In this document: in pieces, positions 32,926 to 41,380 of the stretch | How positions within the stretch are numbered: the first letter of the stretch is position 1 | How the letters are laid out: each line of letters begins with the position of its first letter | Origin: Paraburkholderia atlantica | GTDB lineage: Bacteria; Pseudomonadota; Gammaproteobacteria; Burkholderiales; Burkholderiaceae | NCBI RefSeq assembly: GCF_009362785.1 | Contig: NZ_WHNQ01000033.1 | Coordinates: forward strand, 18,377-82,376 | Length of the DNA: 64,000 nucleotides | Direction: 5' to 3' | Translations under genes and position numbers: made by a program | The notes under the pieces: generated by a model | The model's input: the letters and a program-made list of their open reading frames with translations, nothing else | The model's database searches: none | Told to the model about the DNA's origin: nothing

Positions 32926-34113
32926 ATGAATCACCAGGGGGCCGGGAGGAAACACCGATGGGCCACGGTACCGTTGGCATGTGCATCAGTTTGCATGAGC
33001 ATTACGGCCGCGCATGCGCAAAGTAGCGTCATGCTTGGAGGATTCCTTGACGAGGGTGTCGCTACCTATCGTGATTCACATGGGTCACGTTTGTTTCAAA
33101 TGCAGGATTCCGCCATTTTTCCCACCAAGTTTTTCTTCCGCGGGAGCGAGGACATGGGGGGCGGCCTGCGCGCCAACTTCAGCCTCGACTCGATGATCAG
33201 CCTGAGCACAGGGGCTCTTGATCCGCAGTCGCGCGGCGCGATGTTCGAGAACTCGTCTTGGGTCGGACTCAGTCAAGCAGGAATTGGCAGCTTCCGCCTC
33301 GGGCGGCAGAACGACTTCGCCTTTGATTATTACCTGCTCGGCGGTATCGATCCGGCAACGGGCATCGCTGGCGGTATGCTCAATTTCCGTACCGGTAGCT
33401 TCGGTGCCGACCTGCTCGGGGTTTCGGGTCCAGCCCAGATTGCCGGTGCCGTTGCAGGCGGGCCGTTCGCACCTATCACGACGAACGGCCAGATTACTGG
33501 GTTGGCGGCCATCAACTGGGATCGTGTCGGCGGCAAACGGATGTCGAATGCCGTCAAGGTCGTCTCTGAGGAATATGCGGGGCTGTCGGTTGGCTTGATG
33601 TATAGCTTCGGCGGCACGGCGGGGGACTTCAACAACGGGGCCGGAAAGAGCGCCGCGATCAACTACAGGAACGGGGAAACACGTGCCGCCGTTGTTTACA
33701 CTGAGCAGAACTACGCGCCGGTCAATAACGGACATAGCGGCATCGCCAACCTGCTCGCCGGCGCAAGGACGAAGTACGCCCATTTCACGGTCTCGGGCAT
33801 GTACAGCCAGGCGCGCAACACCCATACGGGTGCCAGGATTTATGCGCTAGCAGGTGGCGTCGGGTACGACTTCTCACCGGCCTGGAATCTCGGCGGCGCC
33901 TACACCTACCAGAATGGTAACGAGTTGCTGAAGAACGTGACGATCAACCAGGCCGCATTGCAGTTGACATACACGTTGTCGAGACGCACCTCGCTCTATG
34001 CGGCTGGCGTATATCAACGCACCAATGGCGCATATGCCGCGGAAATCGGCAACATCGTGGCAAGCGGCAATATCCAGTCAGTTTTTCAGCTTGGCATGAT
34101 GCATCGATTCTGA
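32926..34113 (+). CDS. Gram-negative porin (Porin_4 family)
   Basis: This outer-membrane porin of 395 residues has signal peptide region ACASVCMSITAAHAQ, first strand SSVMLGGFLDEGVATY, the FFFRGSEDMGGGLRANFSL block, GLSQAGIGSFRLGRQNDF and the terminal MMHRF. Shine-Dalgarno AGGAGAATGT. It belongs to the porin subfamily in which GGFLDEG replaces the usual LYGV.D, as seen in porins near aromatic-acid genes. The third porin in the window; adjacent to MarR and MCP genes. Confidence 0.87.
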   Translation: MNHQGAGRKHRWATVPLACASVCMSITAAHAQSSVMLGGFLDEGVATYRDSHGSRLFQMQDSAIFPTKFFFRGSEDMGGGLRANFSLDSMISLSTGALDPQSRGAMFENSSWVGLSQAGIGSFRLGRQNDFAFDYYLLGGIDPATGIAGGMLNFRTGSFGADLLGVSGPAQIAGAVAGGPFAPITTNGQITGLAAINWDRVGGKRMSNAVKVVSEEYAGLSVGLMYSFGGTAGDFNNGAGKSAAINYRNGETRAAVVYTEQNYAPVNNGHSGIANLLAGARTKYAHFTVSGMYSQARNTHTGARIYALAGGVGYDFSPAWNLGGAYTYQNGNELLKNVTINQAALQLTYTLSRRTSLYAAGVYQRTNGAYAAEIGNIVASGNIQSVFQLGMMHRF

Positions 34114-34127
34114 TGCTTGGTTGAGAA

Positions 34128-34165
34128 ACGGCAGCGATGAGCATGTTTTCCGTCATCGCTGCCGT
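34128..34165 (+). terminator. Inverted repeat after the porin, likely terminator
   Basis: Perfect 13-bp stem ACGGCAGCGATGA/TCATCGCTGCCGT with a 12-nt loop. Only weak T content follows. Confidence 0.6.
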
Positions 34166-34404
34166 GGTTGCCACGGGAATGCAGTAGAAAAATCACCACG
34201 CAGATAGTAGACAATTTAGAATTAGATAGTGAAGTCAAGCGACGTCGGCGACATTCGGGACCTGCAAGCTGGGAGCAATTTAGTGCGCTGGGCACGCGGT
34301 AGTAGCGGCGTCGGACCGGATGATCACCCATAGTACGAGGAGGTGTTCGGACGAATAGGCCCATACGACCTACTGGTTCCGATCACATTTGAGGAGCAGC
34401 AGAT

Positions 34405-34944
34405 ATGAGGAGCGAGGAGGGTCTACCTCTAAGCCATGCGGCTGAAGCGCTAGCTTTGGATTGGCAAATTCGTTTTGTTGAAATCGACAAGGCGATCTCC
34501 GAGTCTGCTGATCGACATCTGAAGTCATCGCTTGGGATTTCATTTGCACAGGCTAAGGTCGTCGCAAGCCTCGCTGGACGGCAATTCATGACGCAGGTTC
34601 AACTCGCCCGCCGGCTGAATTACGACATGGGGTCGCTATCCAGAATCATTCCGCGCCTCATCGACGCGGGAATTGTCATGAGGTCTCGGCATCCAGACGA
34701 CTGTCGCTGCTGGTGTGTTCAGCTTACGGGAAGCGGCGTGGCAATGGTCGCGAAAATTACAGCGTTTCTCGGGGCAACCGACAAGAAATTGATTAGCCTC
34801 CTAACGGAGGACGAAGCGGATATTTTCATTGTGTTGCTCAAGCGCTTACTCGTTAATTCCGCAACGGATTGGCCAGCCGATGTGTCGGCCGTCGCCCTGA
34901 CGGGGAGCCCAAGATTCTCCTGCGCCATGGGCGCACCGGCGTGA
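34405..34944 (+). CDS. MarR family transcriptional regulator
   Basis: This winged-helix regulator of 179 residues has dimerisation helices at both ends and the MarR core FMTQVQLARRLNYDMGSLSRIIPRLIDAGIVMRSRHPDDCRCWCVQLT, including the D-x-R-wing. MarR proteins respond to phenolic compounds and often control aromatic degradation or efflux. It lies between a porin and a chemoreceptor, so these are likely targets. Cys-rich wing (DDCRCWC) may allow redox sensing; this is speculation. Confidence 0.87.
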   Translation: MRSEEGLPLSHAAEALALDWQIRFVEIDKAISESADRHLKSSLGISFAQAKVVASLAGRQFMTQVQLARRLNYDMGSLSRIIPRLIDAGIVMRSRHPDDCRCWCVQLTGSGVAMVAKITAFLGATDKKLISLLTEDEADIFIVLLKRLLVNSATDWPADVSAVALTGSPRFSCAMGAPA

Positions 34945-35102
34945 ACGAAACCGCTCCCTCTTTCGCACTACAACGTGGCCGGCGCATTTGGGCCCGGCAC
35001 TAACACACAAAGCCGGATTTCGCAATCATGCTTGCCCCCTATCCATAGTCCGGGGGTTTGTGCCGAAATCAAAGGTTATACAATCAATGTAGGCAAAAGA
35101 AC

Positions 35103-36668
35103 ATGCTAATGCTTCTTCGCAATCTCAAGGTACGCAACCGGCTGTTTGTTAGCTTCGCAATCGTTATCCTCCTGCTATGCAGTGCAGCGGGTTTTGCGCT
35201 GTTTCAGGCGCATCGGATTGAATCGCATCTACTGGATATCAAACAGAATTGGATGGAGTCGATCAAAACGATTGCTGATCTTCGTCTGGCCCTCAGTACG
35301 GACCGCCGCGCGACGCTGGGTCTGGTCCTGTCTGATTCCAAACAAGCCAAAGATACCAATGCTGCGATCCGGGCCCAAGCCTTGGAGCAGCTGAGAAAGG
35401 GTGTCAATCGCTACGAGAAAAATGCGTTGCCGGGCGAAGATCGTCAGTATTTCGAGAACGATAAGAAAGCAATCGGCGAGTACGCGGTGATCAACAAGGA
35501 ACTCTACACGCTCGCAATGTCTGATAATCCAGATTTTGCTACCGAGCGGGCGCTTGCCAACTCCAAGATCTTTACTGTTTTCAAGTCCACGGAGAACACG
35601 CTCACCGCCCATATGGACTTCATTCAGAAGCAGGCGGATCAAGCTGCGGAAAAGGCCATTCATGACTATGACATGGCTCTGATGCTGACATTTACCGTGA
35701 TCTGTATCGCTATCATTGCGACGATATATGTCTGCAACACGGTTGCCACGTCAATCGTCTTCCCGTTAAATGACGCCGTCAGAATTGCCGAGGCAGTTGC
35801 GTCGGGCGATTTGACGTCACAGGTCAGGGTGCATTCGGATACTGAACTCGGCCAATTGATGCGTGCGCTTCGCAGCATGAATGAGAGTCTCGTGGATATC
35901 GTGATGCAGGTCCGGTCCGGTAGCGAGGCCGTATTGACCGGCGCATCCGAAATCGCCGCAGGTAACGAGAACCTGAGCCAGCGCACTGAGGAACAGGCGA
36001 CGTCTCTCGAACAGACGGTAGCTTCGATCCAGCAGTTGACGGCGACCGTTGAGAACAACGCGGCGAATGCCAGACAGGGCCTCAAACTCGCGCAGACTAC
36101 GTCCGATCTGGCAAACGGCGGTGGAGAGGTCATGAAAGTGGTCGTGACCACCATGACAGGCATTGCCGATCAATCCAGGAAAGTCGCCGACATCATCGCG
36201 ACTATCGAGGGTATCGCTTTTCAGACCAATATCCTGGCCCTTAACGCGGCGGTTGAGGCCGCCCGTGCTGGCAACGAAGGTCGTGGCTTCGCCGTCGTTG
36301 CGCAAGAGGTCCGCACGCTGGCTCAACGTTCGGCATCGGCCGCCAAAGAAATCAAGGAATTGGTCAGCAATTCGGTCACCCGCGTCGACCAGGGATCTCA
36401 GCTGGTGAACGATGCCGGGTCCAAGATCAACGAGGTGGTGAGTGAGTTCGCCCACGTATCGACCTTGATGGAGGAGATCACCCATGCATCCGATGACGGT
36501 CACCGGGGCATCATGGAGATAAACAAGGCGATCGGCGAAATCGATACGGTGACCCAGCACAACGCAGCCTTGGTCGAAGAGGCCGCAGCGGCTGCCCGTG
36601 GCGTTCATGCGGAAGCCGAACGCCTGCAGACACTGGTTACTAACTTCAAGATCGCACGCGCCATTTAA
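35103..36668 (+). CDS. Methyl-accepting chemotaxis protein
   Basis: This membrane chemoreceptor of 521 residues has TM1 (about 11-31), a periplasmic four-helix-bundle sensor of about 155 residues (MESIKTIADLRLALSTDRRATLG..), TM2 (about 190-212), HAMP, and a cytoplasmic signalling domain with the highly conserved tip EGIAFQTNILALNAAVEAARAG. ATG 35103 chosen because the receptor-type N-terminus MLMLLRNLKVRNRLFVSF starts there. No C-terminal CheR-binding pentapeptide. Its position between the MarR gene and the third membrane module suggests sensing of the cluster's substrate. Confidence 0.9.
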   Translation: MLMLLRNLKVRNRLFVSFAIVILLLCSAAGFALFQAHRIESHLLDIKQNWMESIKTIADLRLALSTDRRATLGLVLSDSKQAKDTNAAIRAQALEQLRKGVNRYEKNALPGEDRQYFENDKKAIGEYAVINKELYTLAMSDNPDFATERALANSKIFTVFKSTENTLTAHMDFIQKQADQAAEKAIHDYDMALMLTFTVICIAIIATIYVCNTVATSIVFPLNDAVRIAEAVASGDLTSQVRVHSDTELGQLMRALRSMNESLVDIVMQVRSGSEAVLTGASEIAAGNENLSQRTEEQATSLEQTVASIQQLTATVENNAANARQGLKLAQTTSDLANGGGEVMKVVVTTMTGIADQSRKVADIIATIEGIAFQTNILALNAAVEAARAGNEGRGFAVVAQEVRTLAQRSASAAKEIKELVSNSVTRVDQGSQLVNDAGSKINEVVSEFAHVSTLMEEITHASDDGHRGIMEINKAIGEIDTVTQHNAALVEEAAAAARGVHAEAERLQTLVTNFKIARAI

Positions 36669-36733
36669 ATCACGGTCTCCGGACCCCCACGGCCGATGGC
36701 AGAATTTCTAATCCGCAAAAAGGATAAAAAGCG

Positions 36734-37210
36734 ATGAAAATAGCAAATGAATCACCTTGGAAGTTCGTGGTCATGTGGATGAGGCTATATTTCGCTTTCC
36801 ACTATCTCTCTTCCGGTCTGAATTTCGTGGTTTTCAGATACATTCCGGATTTCAGCCACGCAGGAAAAGTGGGCTCCTACATAGGGGCTATGGCGGATGT
36901 CGGCTTCTACCAAATGGTCAAGTATCTGGAAGTTGTACTTGGGTCTATGCTGCTGCTAAACATCGGGGTGCCGCTCGCATTGATCATAATGGCTGGCATC
37001 AGCGTCACGATTGTCTTCCTGAACCTTTTCGTTTCGCCCGATCCGCGCGAGCTGTTCACCGGCTTCCAGGAGTTGCTGTTGACAGGAGGGCTGTTGCTGG
37101 CGTACGGAGGGTACTATGCAAATTTTTGTCGCGTCAAAGCAGAACCTTTCTGGTTGTGGGACGGAATGCGGAAGCGGGAAAATTCGACGCAAGGAGCCAA
37201 TCGTGAATAA
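36734..37210 (+). CDS. DoxX-like integral membrane protein (module copy 3, large partner)
   Basis: This 158-residue four-helix membrane protein is homologous to those at 22280 and 23107: it shares SPWKFVVMWMRLYF, SGLNF, MVKYLEVVLGSMLLLN, a PRELFTGFQELLLTGGLLLAYGGYY block and a C-terminal WLWDGMR. It is more diverged than the tandem copies. Overlaps the next small gene by 8 bases. Shine-Dalgarno AAAGGATAAAAAGCG. Function unknown. Confidence 0.7.
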   Translation: MKIANESPWKFVVMWMRLYFAFHYLSSGLNFVVFRYIPDFSHAGKVGSYIGAMADVGFYQMVKYLEVVLGSMLLLNIGVPLALIIMAGISVTIVFLNLFVSPDPRELFTGFQELLLTGGLLLAYGGYYANFCRVKAEPFWLWDGMRKRENSTQGANRE

Positions 37211-37379
37211 AGATTTTCTGGTGGTTTTTTCCATTATTGCCGCTGTAGTTTTGATAGTGATTTCGACTTCCACCATTTTCTTTGCGCGGCACTTGCGTTT
37301 TTACGACTACGGACCTCCTTTGGGGGCGGGGCTAATTACGTTGGCAGCAATGCTTCGAGCCGCGATGACGAAACGATAG
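37203..37379 (+). CDS. Small two-helix membrane protein (module copy 3, small partner)
   Basis: This 58-residue protein, GTG start at 37203 inside the end of the preceding gene with CAAGGAGCCAATC as Shine-Dalgarno. Two hydrophobic helices with a short polar loop and a basic C-terminus (AAMTKR). The GSTG..TEYRPL loop of copies 1 and 2 is not conserved, but size, topology and gene order are. Ended by a strong terminator. Confidence 0.6.
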   Translation: MNKDFLVVFSIIAAVVLIVISTSTIFFARHLRFYDYGPPLGAGLITLAAMLRAAMTKR

Positions 37380-37437
37380 CCGCTGGGTGCGCTCTCATCT
37401 GAATCGATTTACGTTTCGAAGCGATTCGTTAAAAATA

Positions 37438-37467
37438 AAATGGCCTCTGTCTAGAGGCCATTTTTTA
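37438..37467 (+). terminator. Rho-independent terminator
   Basis: Perfect 8-bp stem ATGGCCTC/GAGGCCAT followed by six T; it ends the third membrane module. Confidence 0.88.
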
Positions 37468-37736
37468 TGCTGTATCGATGTTGAGGGGGCCGGTGCCACC
37501 GGGCGGGACTGGGCGAGCGCCTCCGACATCAACGAAGGCGAGCTCGAGCGGTGGCTCGAGGCCTTGCGCAAAGAAAAAAGACTTTGTAGGCTCGTGTTCA
37601 TGCCTGTCAGGCATGGTCGGAGCGAAGGCGCATGAGCTTCGACGGCCGTGGCATCGACGCACAAGCAACAGGCTCATGACGTTTTCGCCAACCGCGGCTA
37701 TCATGCCGCGCACACTACAAAACCGGCGGGGAGACC

Positions 37737-38765
37737 TTGACGACCGATCAGGCAGCCAACCGCACCGCGACCGCGGCCGCAGCAATGCCAGCGGCTTTCG
37801 ACTACACCCACTTCGACACCTACTCCATGGCGCCGCGCGGGCAATTGCCTATGTGGCGGGAGCGCGTCGGCCATTTTCTCGACGTGCCGATCTCGCGCCG
37901 GCAACTCGCCGACGGCTTTCGCGGCAGCATCGATACCTATCGCGCCGGCGGCATGGCCTTCACGGATTGCCGCACCGATCCGGTCGCGCAAACGCGCTCG
38001 GTTGCGCGCATTTCGACCGACAACGTGCGCCAGATCGTGTTTCATGTAGCTGTCGAAGGGACCTTCGAAACCACCACCGGCCTTTATCCGAAGCGCGTCG
38101 CGCTGCAAACGCGGCCGAGCGTCCTCGCGCTCGACATGAATCAGCCGATGCAGATGACGCTGGGGCCGTGCCGCCTGGTCGCGCTGTTTTTGCCGCGCCA
38201 TCTGATCGATCCGGTGCTGCCGGAAGCGGAGTCGATACATGGCCGCATGATCGAATATCAAACGCCGCTTGCGCGGCTGATTCCCGCGCATCTGGACGAT
38301 CTATGCCGGAGGTTGCCCACGATGGACGCGCCCGCGGCTCAGGAAGCGCTCCACACCTGCGGGCTGTTGATGGCGGCGGCGTTCGGCAAGGAGACGGGCT
38401 TGACCGGCAGTGCGCGCGCGGTGGCACGCACCGCGATGTTCGCGGCGGCGCGCCGCTATATCGACGCGAATCTCGGCCAACCTGATCTGACCGTCGACAG
38501 CGTGCTGGCCATGTCGCAGCTGTCGCGGCCCACGCTGTATCGATTGTTCGAGCCGGAGGGCGGGCTCCACGCGTATATTCGCAACCGGCGCCTGCGCGAG
38601 GCGGCCGACGAACTGTATCGCCACCCGCGCAGGCCGGTGATCGACGTCGCGTACGGCTGGGGCTTCAATAGCGCGTCGGATTTCAACCGCGCGTTCAGAC
38701 GTGCGTACGATATGTCGCCGGGCGATTTTCGCGCGGCGGCATCCGCAATCAATTCAGGGAGATGA
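37737..38765 (+). CDS. AraC family transcriptional regulator
   Basis: This 342-residue regulator has an N-terminal AraC_binding_2-type domain (about residues 20-200) and a C-terminal double helix-turn-helix (about 235-335) with LTVDSVLAMSQLSRPTLYRLF, RNRRLREAADEL and VIDVAYGWGFNSASDFNRAFRRAYDMSPGDFR. TTG start preceded by GGGGAGACC. The next gene starts 4 bases after its stop, so the two form an operon. GC is visibly higher than in the catabolic cluster. Likely controls the adjacent amidohydrolase gene. Confidence 0.88.
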   Translation: MTTDQAANRTATAAAAMPAAFDYTHFDTYSMAPRGQLPMWRERVGHFLDVPISRRQLADGFRGSIDTYRAGGMAFTDCRTDPVAQTRSVARISTDNVRQIVFHVAVEGTFETTTGLYPKRVALQTRPSVLALDMNQPMQMTLGPCRLVALFLPRHLIDPVLPEAESIHGRMIEYQTPLARLIPAHLDDLCRRLPTMDAPAAQEALHTCGLLMAAAFGKETGLTGSARAVARTAMFAAARRYIDANLGQPDLTVDSVLAMSQLSRPTLYRLFEPEGGLHAYIRNRRLREAADELYRHPRRPVIDVAYGWGFNSASDFNRAFRRAYDMSPGDFRAAASAINSGR

Positions 38766-38769
38766 CAAC

Positions 38770-40011
38770 GTGGTAAAGATCGATCCGGACCGGCTGATGG
38801 CCGACCTCAAACGGTTGCGCGGATTTGGCGCGGCCGGCCCAGGCGTGGTCCGGCTCGCGCTGTCGCCGGTCGATCTGGCGGCACGCGAATGGCTGGTCGG
38901 CAGGATGACGGACGCGGGGCTCGACGCGCGTATCGACGGCGTGGGCACCGTGTTCGGACGCTCGCGCAATAGCGGTCCCGCGCTCGTGATCGGTTCGCAC
39001 ACGGACACGCAGCCCACCGGCGGCTGGCTCGACGGCGCAATGGGCGTGATCTACGGGCTCGAAATCGCCCGTGCGCTCGCGGAGAACGACGCGACGCGGC
39101 ACCTCGCCGTCGACGTCGCGTCGTGGATCGACGAGGAGGGCACGTTCTCGGGCCTGCTCGGTAGCCGCAGCTTCGTCGGCGAGGCAGTCGACGAATCGAT
39201 TCGCGTCGCGACCAACCGGCAGGGCGAACGTCTCACCGACGTGCTCGACGCCGCGGGCCTCGCGGGCCGGCCGCGTGCGCGTTTCGAAGCAGGGCGCCAG
39301 GTCGCGTATCTGGAGCCGCATATCGAGCAGGGCGGACGGCTCGAAGCGATCGGCAAATCGATCGGGGTCGTCACGACGATCGTCGGGCTGCGCGAATCGC
39401 GCCTGCGCTTCACGGGTCAGCGCAACCATGCGGGCACGACGCCAATGGCGATCCGCCGCGACGCGGGCGCGGCGCTCGTCGCATTCATCGCGCGGATGAA
39501 CGATGCGTTCACACAACTGGCCGATGCGGACACCGTCTGGACCGTGGGCCGCATCGATCTCGATCCGGGCTCGATGAGCGTCGTACCCGGCGCGGCCGAC
39601 ATGTACCTGCAATTCCGCGACGCGAACCCCGCACGGCTTCAGGCAATGGACCACGCGCTCGCGGAACTGGTGCGCGACTTCAACGCGCACAACGCGGTGA
39701 GCGTCGAATTGCAGACGGTCGACGAGCCGATCGAGCCCGTCAGCATGGACGCCGCGCTCGCGGAGCACATCGCGAGAGCCGCCGAAGTGATCGCGCCGGG
39801 CCAGTGGCTGCGCATGCCGAGCGGTGCCGCGCACGACGCGCAGGTGATCGCGCGTTGCATGCCGGCCTGCATGATGTTCGTGCCGAGCATCGGCGGCGTG
39901 AGTCACGACTTCATCGAGGACACGGCCGAGGAGCATATCGTGCTCGGCTGCCAGGTCGCCGCGACGGCCGCGGCTTCGATGCTGCTGCAGCTATCGGCCG
40001 GGCATTCCTGA
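38770..40011 (+). CDS. Zn-dependent M20 amidase/hydrolase (N-carbamoyl-L-amino-acid or allantoate amidohydrolase type)
   Basis: This 413-residue M20/AllC-type amidohydrolase has VIGSHTDTQPTGGWLDGAMGV (metal His and bridging Asp), DEEGTFSGLLGSR (Glu pair), YLEPHIEQGGRLE, GQRNHAGTTPM dimerisation-domain segment and MPSGAAHDAQ near the end. The family cleaves N-carbamoyl amino acids, beta-ureidopropionate or allantoate. The usual G-x-x-D-G substrate loop is WLDGAMGV. GTG start at 38770 with AGGGAGATGA upstream; translation probably coupled to the AraC gene. Exact substrate uncertain. Confidence 0.85.
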   Translation: MVKIDPDRLMADLKRLRGFGAAGPGVVRLALSPVDLAAREWLVGRMTDAGLDARIDGVGTVFGRSRNSGPALVIGSHTDTQPTGGWLDGAMGVIYGLEIARALAENDATRHLAVDVASWIDEEGTFSGLLGSRSFVGEAVDESIRVATNRQGERLTDVLDAAGLAGRPRARFEAGRQVAYLEPHIEQGGRLEAIGKSIGVVTTIVGLRESRLRFTGQRNHAGTTPMAIRRDAGAALVAFIARMNDAFTQLADADTVWTVGRIDLDPGSMSVVPGAADMYLQFRDANPARLQAMDHALAELVRDFNAHNAVSVELQTVDEPIEPVSMDAALAEHIARAAEVIAPGQWLRMPSGAAHDAQVIARCMPACMMFVPSIGGVSHDFIEDTAEEHIVLGCQVAATAAASMLLQLSAGHS

Positions 40012-40017
40012 GGGCCG

Positions 40018-40323
40018 CTACTTCCACTTGTCGCCGAGCGCGTCGAGGCCGGCTTTCATCAGATCCTCGGGCAGCATCGCGATGCGCAGCTCGCACTCGG
40101 CGTCGAGCTTCAGGAACCACGGTTCGGCGAGCGCGGGAATCGCCGATGCATCGGCGACATCGACGACCGCCACCGCGCCGCGTTTGCCCTGCTGTTCGGT
40201 GAAGTAGATGGCCTCCGGCTTCATGTCCTCGAGGATCTTTTGCATCAGCTCGCCGATTCGGCCGTCGCGCACGAGTGTGCCGAACGGTTCGTTCGGTATT
40301 TGTATGTTGAGAAGCATGCGCAT
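40018..40323 (-). CDS. DUF3303-like small protein
   Basis: This 101-residue cytoplasmic protein has the compact ferredoxin-like pattern seen in DUF3303: MLLNIQIPNEPFGTLVRDG..., IYFTEQQGKRGAVAVVDVADASAIPALAEPWFLKLDAECELRIAMLPEDL. It has a strong AGGAGGATGAC Shine-Dalgarno. Convergent with the M20 gene with only 6 bases between. Function unknown; some relatives were annotated from weak similarity to pantothenate synthetase or GYD proteins, which I do not rely on. Confidence 0.72.
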   Translation of the reverse strand: MRMLLNIQIPNEPFGTLVRDGRIGELMQKILEDMKPEAIYFTEQQGKRGAVAVVDVADASAIPALAEPWFLKLDAECELRIAMLPEDLMKAGLDALGDKWK

Positions 40324-40457
40324 GTCATCCTCCTGTTCGATACCTCAACGGGCATCTTAAGGATAGGTGTTGCATGCGCGGCCGATGGCGTTGATCGCGG
40401 ACGAAGCATCGGCGATTACGGCCGATGGGTGGCGCGTTGTGCCGAATGTGCGCTGCT

Positions 40458-41087
40458 TCAGCTACCGAACAGCGAACCCTGCGTTCCCCGGCCAGGCGGG
40501 TGATGCGCTGGTTTCGCGGGGGCATCGTCCTTGGCGCGTCGCACCGCTTTTCCGTCCGGCGCGGGGCGTTGCGCGTCATCCGCGGGTGCTTCGAGCGAGC
40601 TCTGCCCCGCCTCCAGCGCAAGCAGCAGCATCTTGTTGGCGAGGCCGCCTGCGAACCCCGTCAGCTCGCCCGACGCGCCAATCACGCGATGACACGGCGC
40701 GACGATCGAAATCGGATTCCGGCCGTTTGCCGCGCCCACCGCGCGCACTGCATTGAGGTTGCCGATCTGCTGTGCGATCTCGGAGTAGCTGCGCGTCTGG
40801 CCGAATGGAATGGTCAGCAGCGCGCGCCAGACCTGCTTCTGGAACTCGGTGCCGTGAAAATCCAGCGGCAGATCGAAGGCCTGGCGCGTGCCCGCGAAGT
40901 ACTCGCGCAATTGCCGCTCGGTTTCGACGAGCACCGCCAGCTCGTTCGCTTCGCTCATTTCGCCGAGTCGCACGCGGTTCGGCTTGTCGTGTTCCCATAG
41001 AATCGCGGCAAGGCATTCGCCTTTCGCCACGAGCTTCAACTGACCGACCGGCGAATCGATCAACTTGTATGCGTACGTCACTTTCAC
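40458..41087 (-). CDS. ogt: Methylated-DNA--protein-cysteine methyltransferase
   Basis: This DNA-repair protein removes alkyl groups from O6-alkylguanine to its own cysteine. The 209-residue chain has the active site PCHRV (Cys132), the helix-turn-helix TRSYSEIAQQIG, the Arg finger in AVRAVGAANGRNP, and LTGFAGGLANK. The C-terminal 45 residues after the family domain are polar and Pro/Ala/Asp-rich, an extension not needed for activity. It stands alone. Confidence 0.9.
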   Translation of the reverse strand: MKVTYAYKLIDSPVGQLKLVAKGECLAAILWEHDKPNRVRLGEMSEANELAVLVETERQLREYFAGTRQAFDLPLDFHGTEFQKQVWRALLTIPFGQTRSYSEIAQQIGNLNAVRAVGAANGRNPISIVAPCHRVIGASGELTGFAGGLANKMLLLALEAGQSSLEAPADDAQRPAPDGKAVRRAKDDAPAKPAHHPPGRGTQGSLFGS

Positions 41088-41380
41088 GGGCTCCTGACAG
41101 GGTGGAGGCGCAAGGTTCGCGAGGCGGAAGTGCTTGAACGACCGGACGCGGAAGGCTGTATGAAGGCTGCGCCGATACTCGGTAGTGTCCCGCTGGCGTC
41201 GCCTGAACGCCCTCCAGATATTGCTGTCTCATCCGCATTCGACATGGCCGCGACGATCGTGACCATTGCGGCGATCACGCCACTGTACCGCAGAGAACCC
41301 CGGATGGCCTTTGACTCAGTAAAATCGATAGCTTCGGTACGACGCGCTGCGCGCGCTACCCGATCTTCTTTCCCACGACT

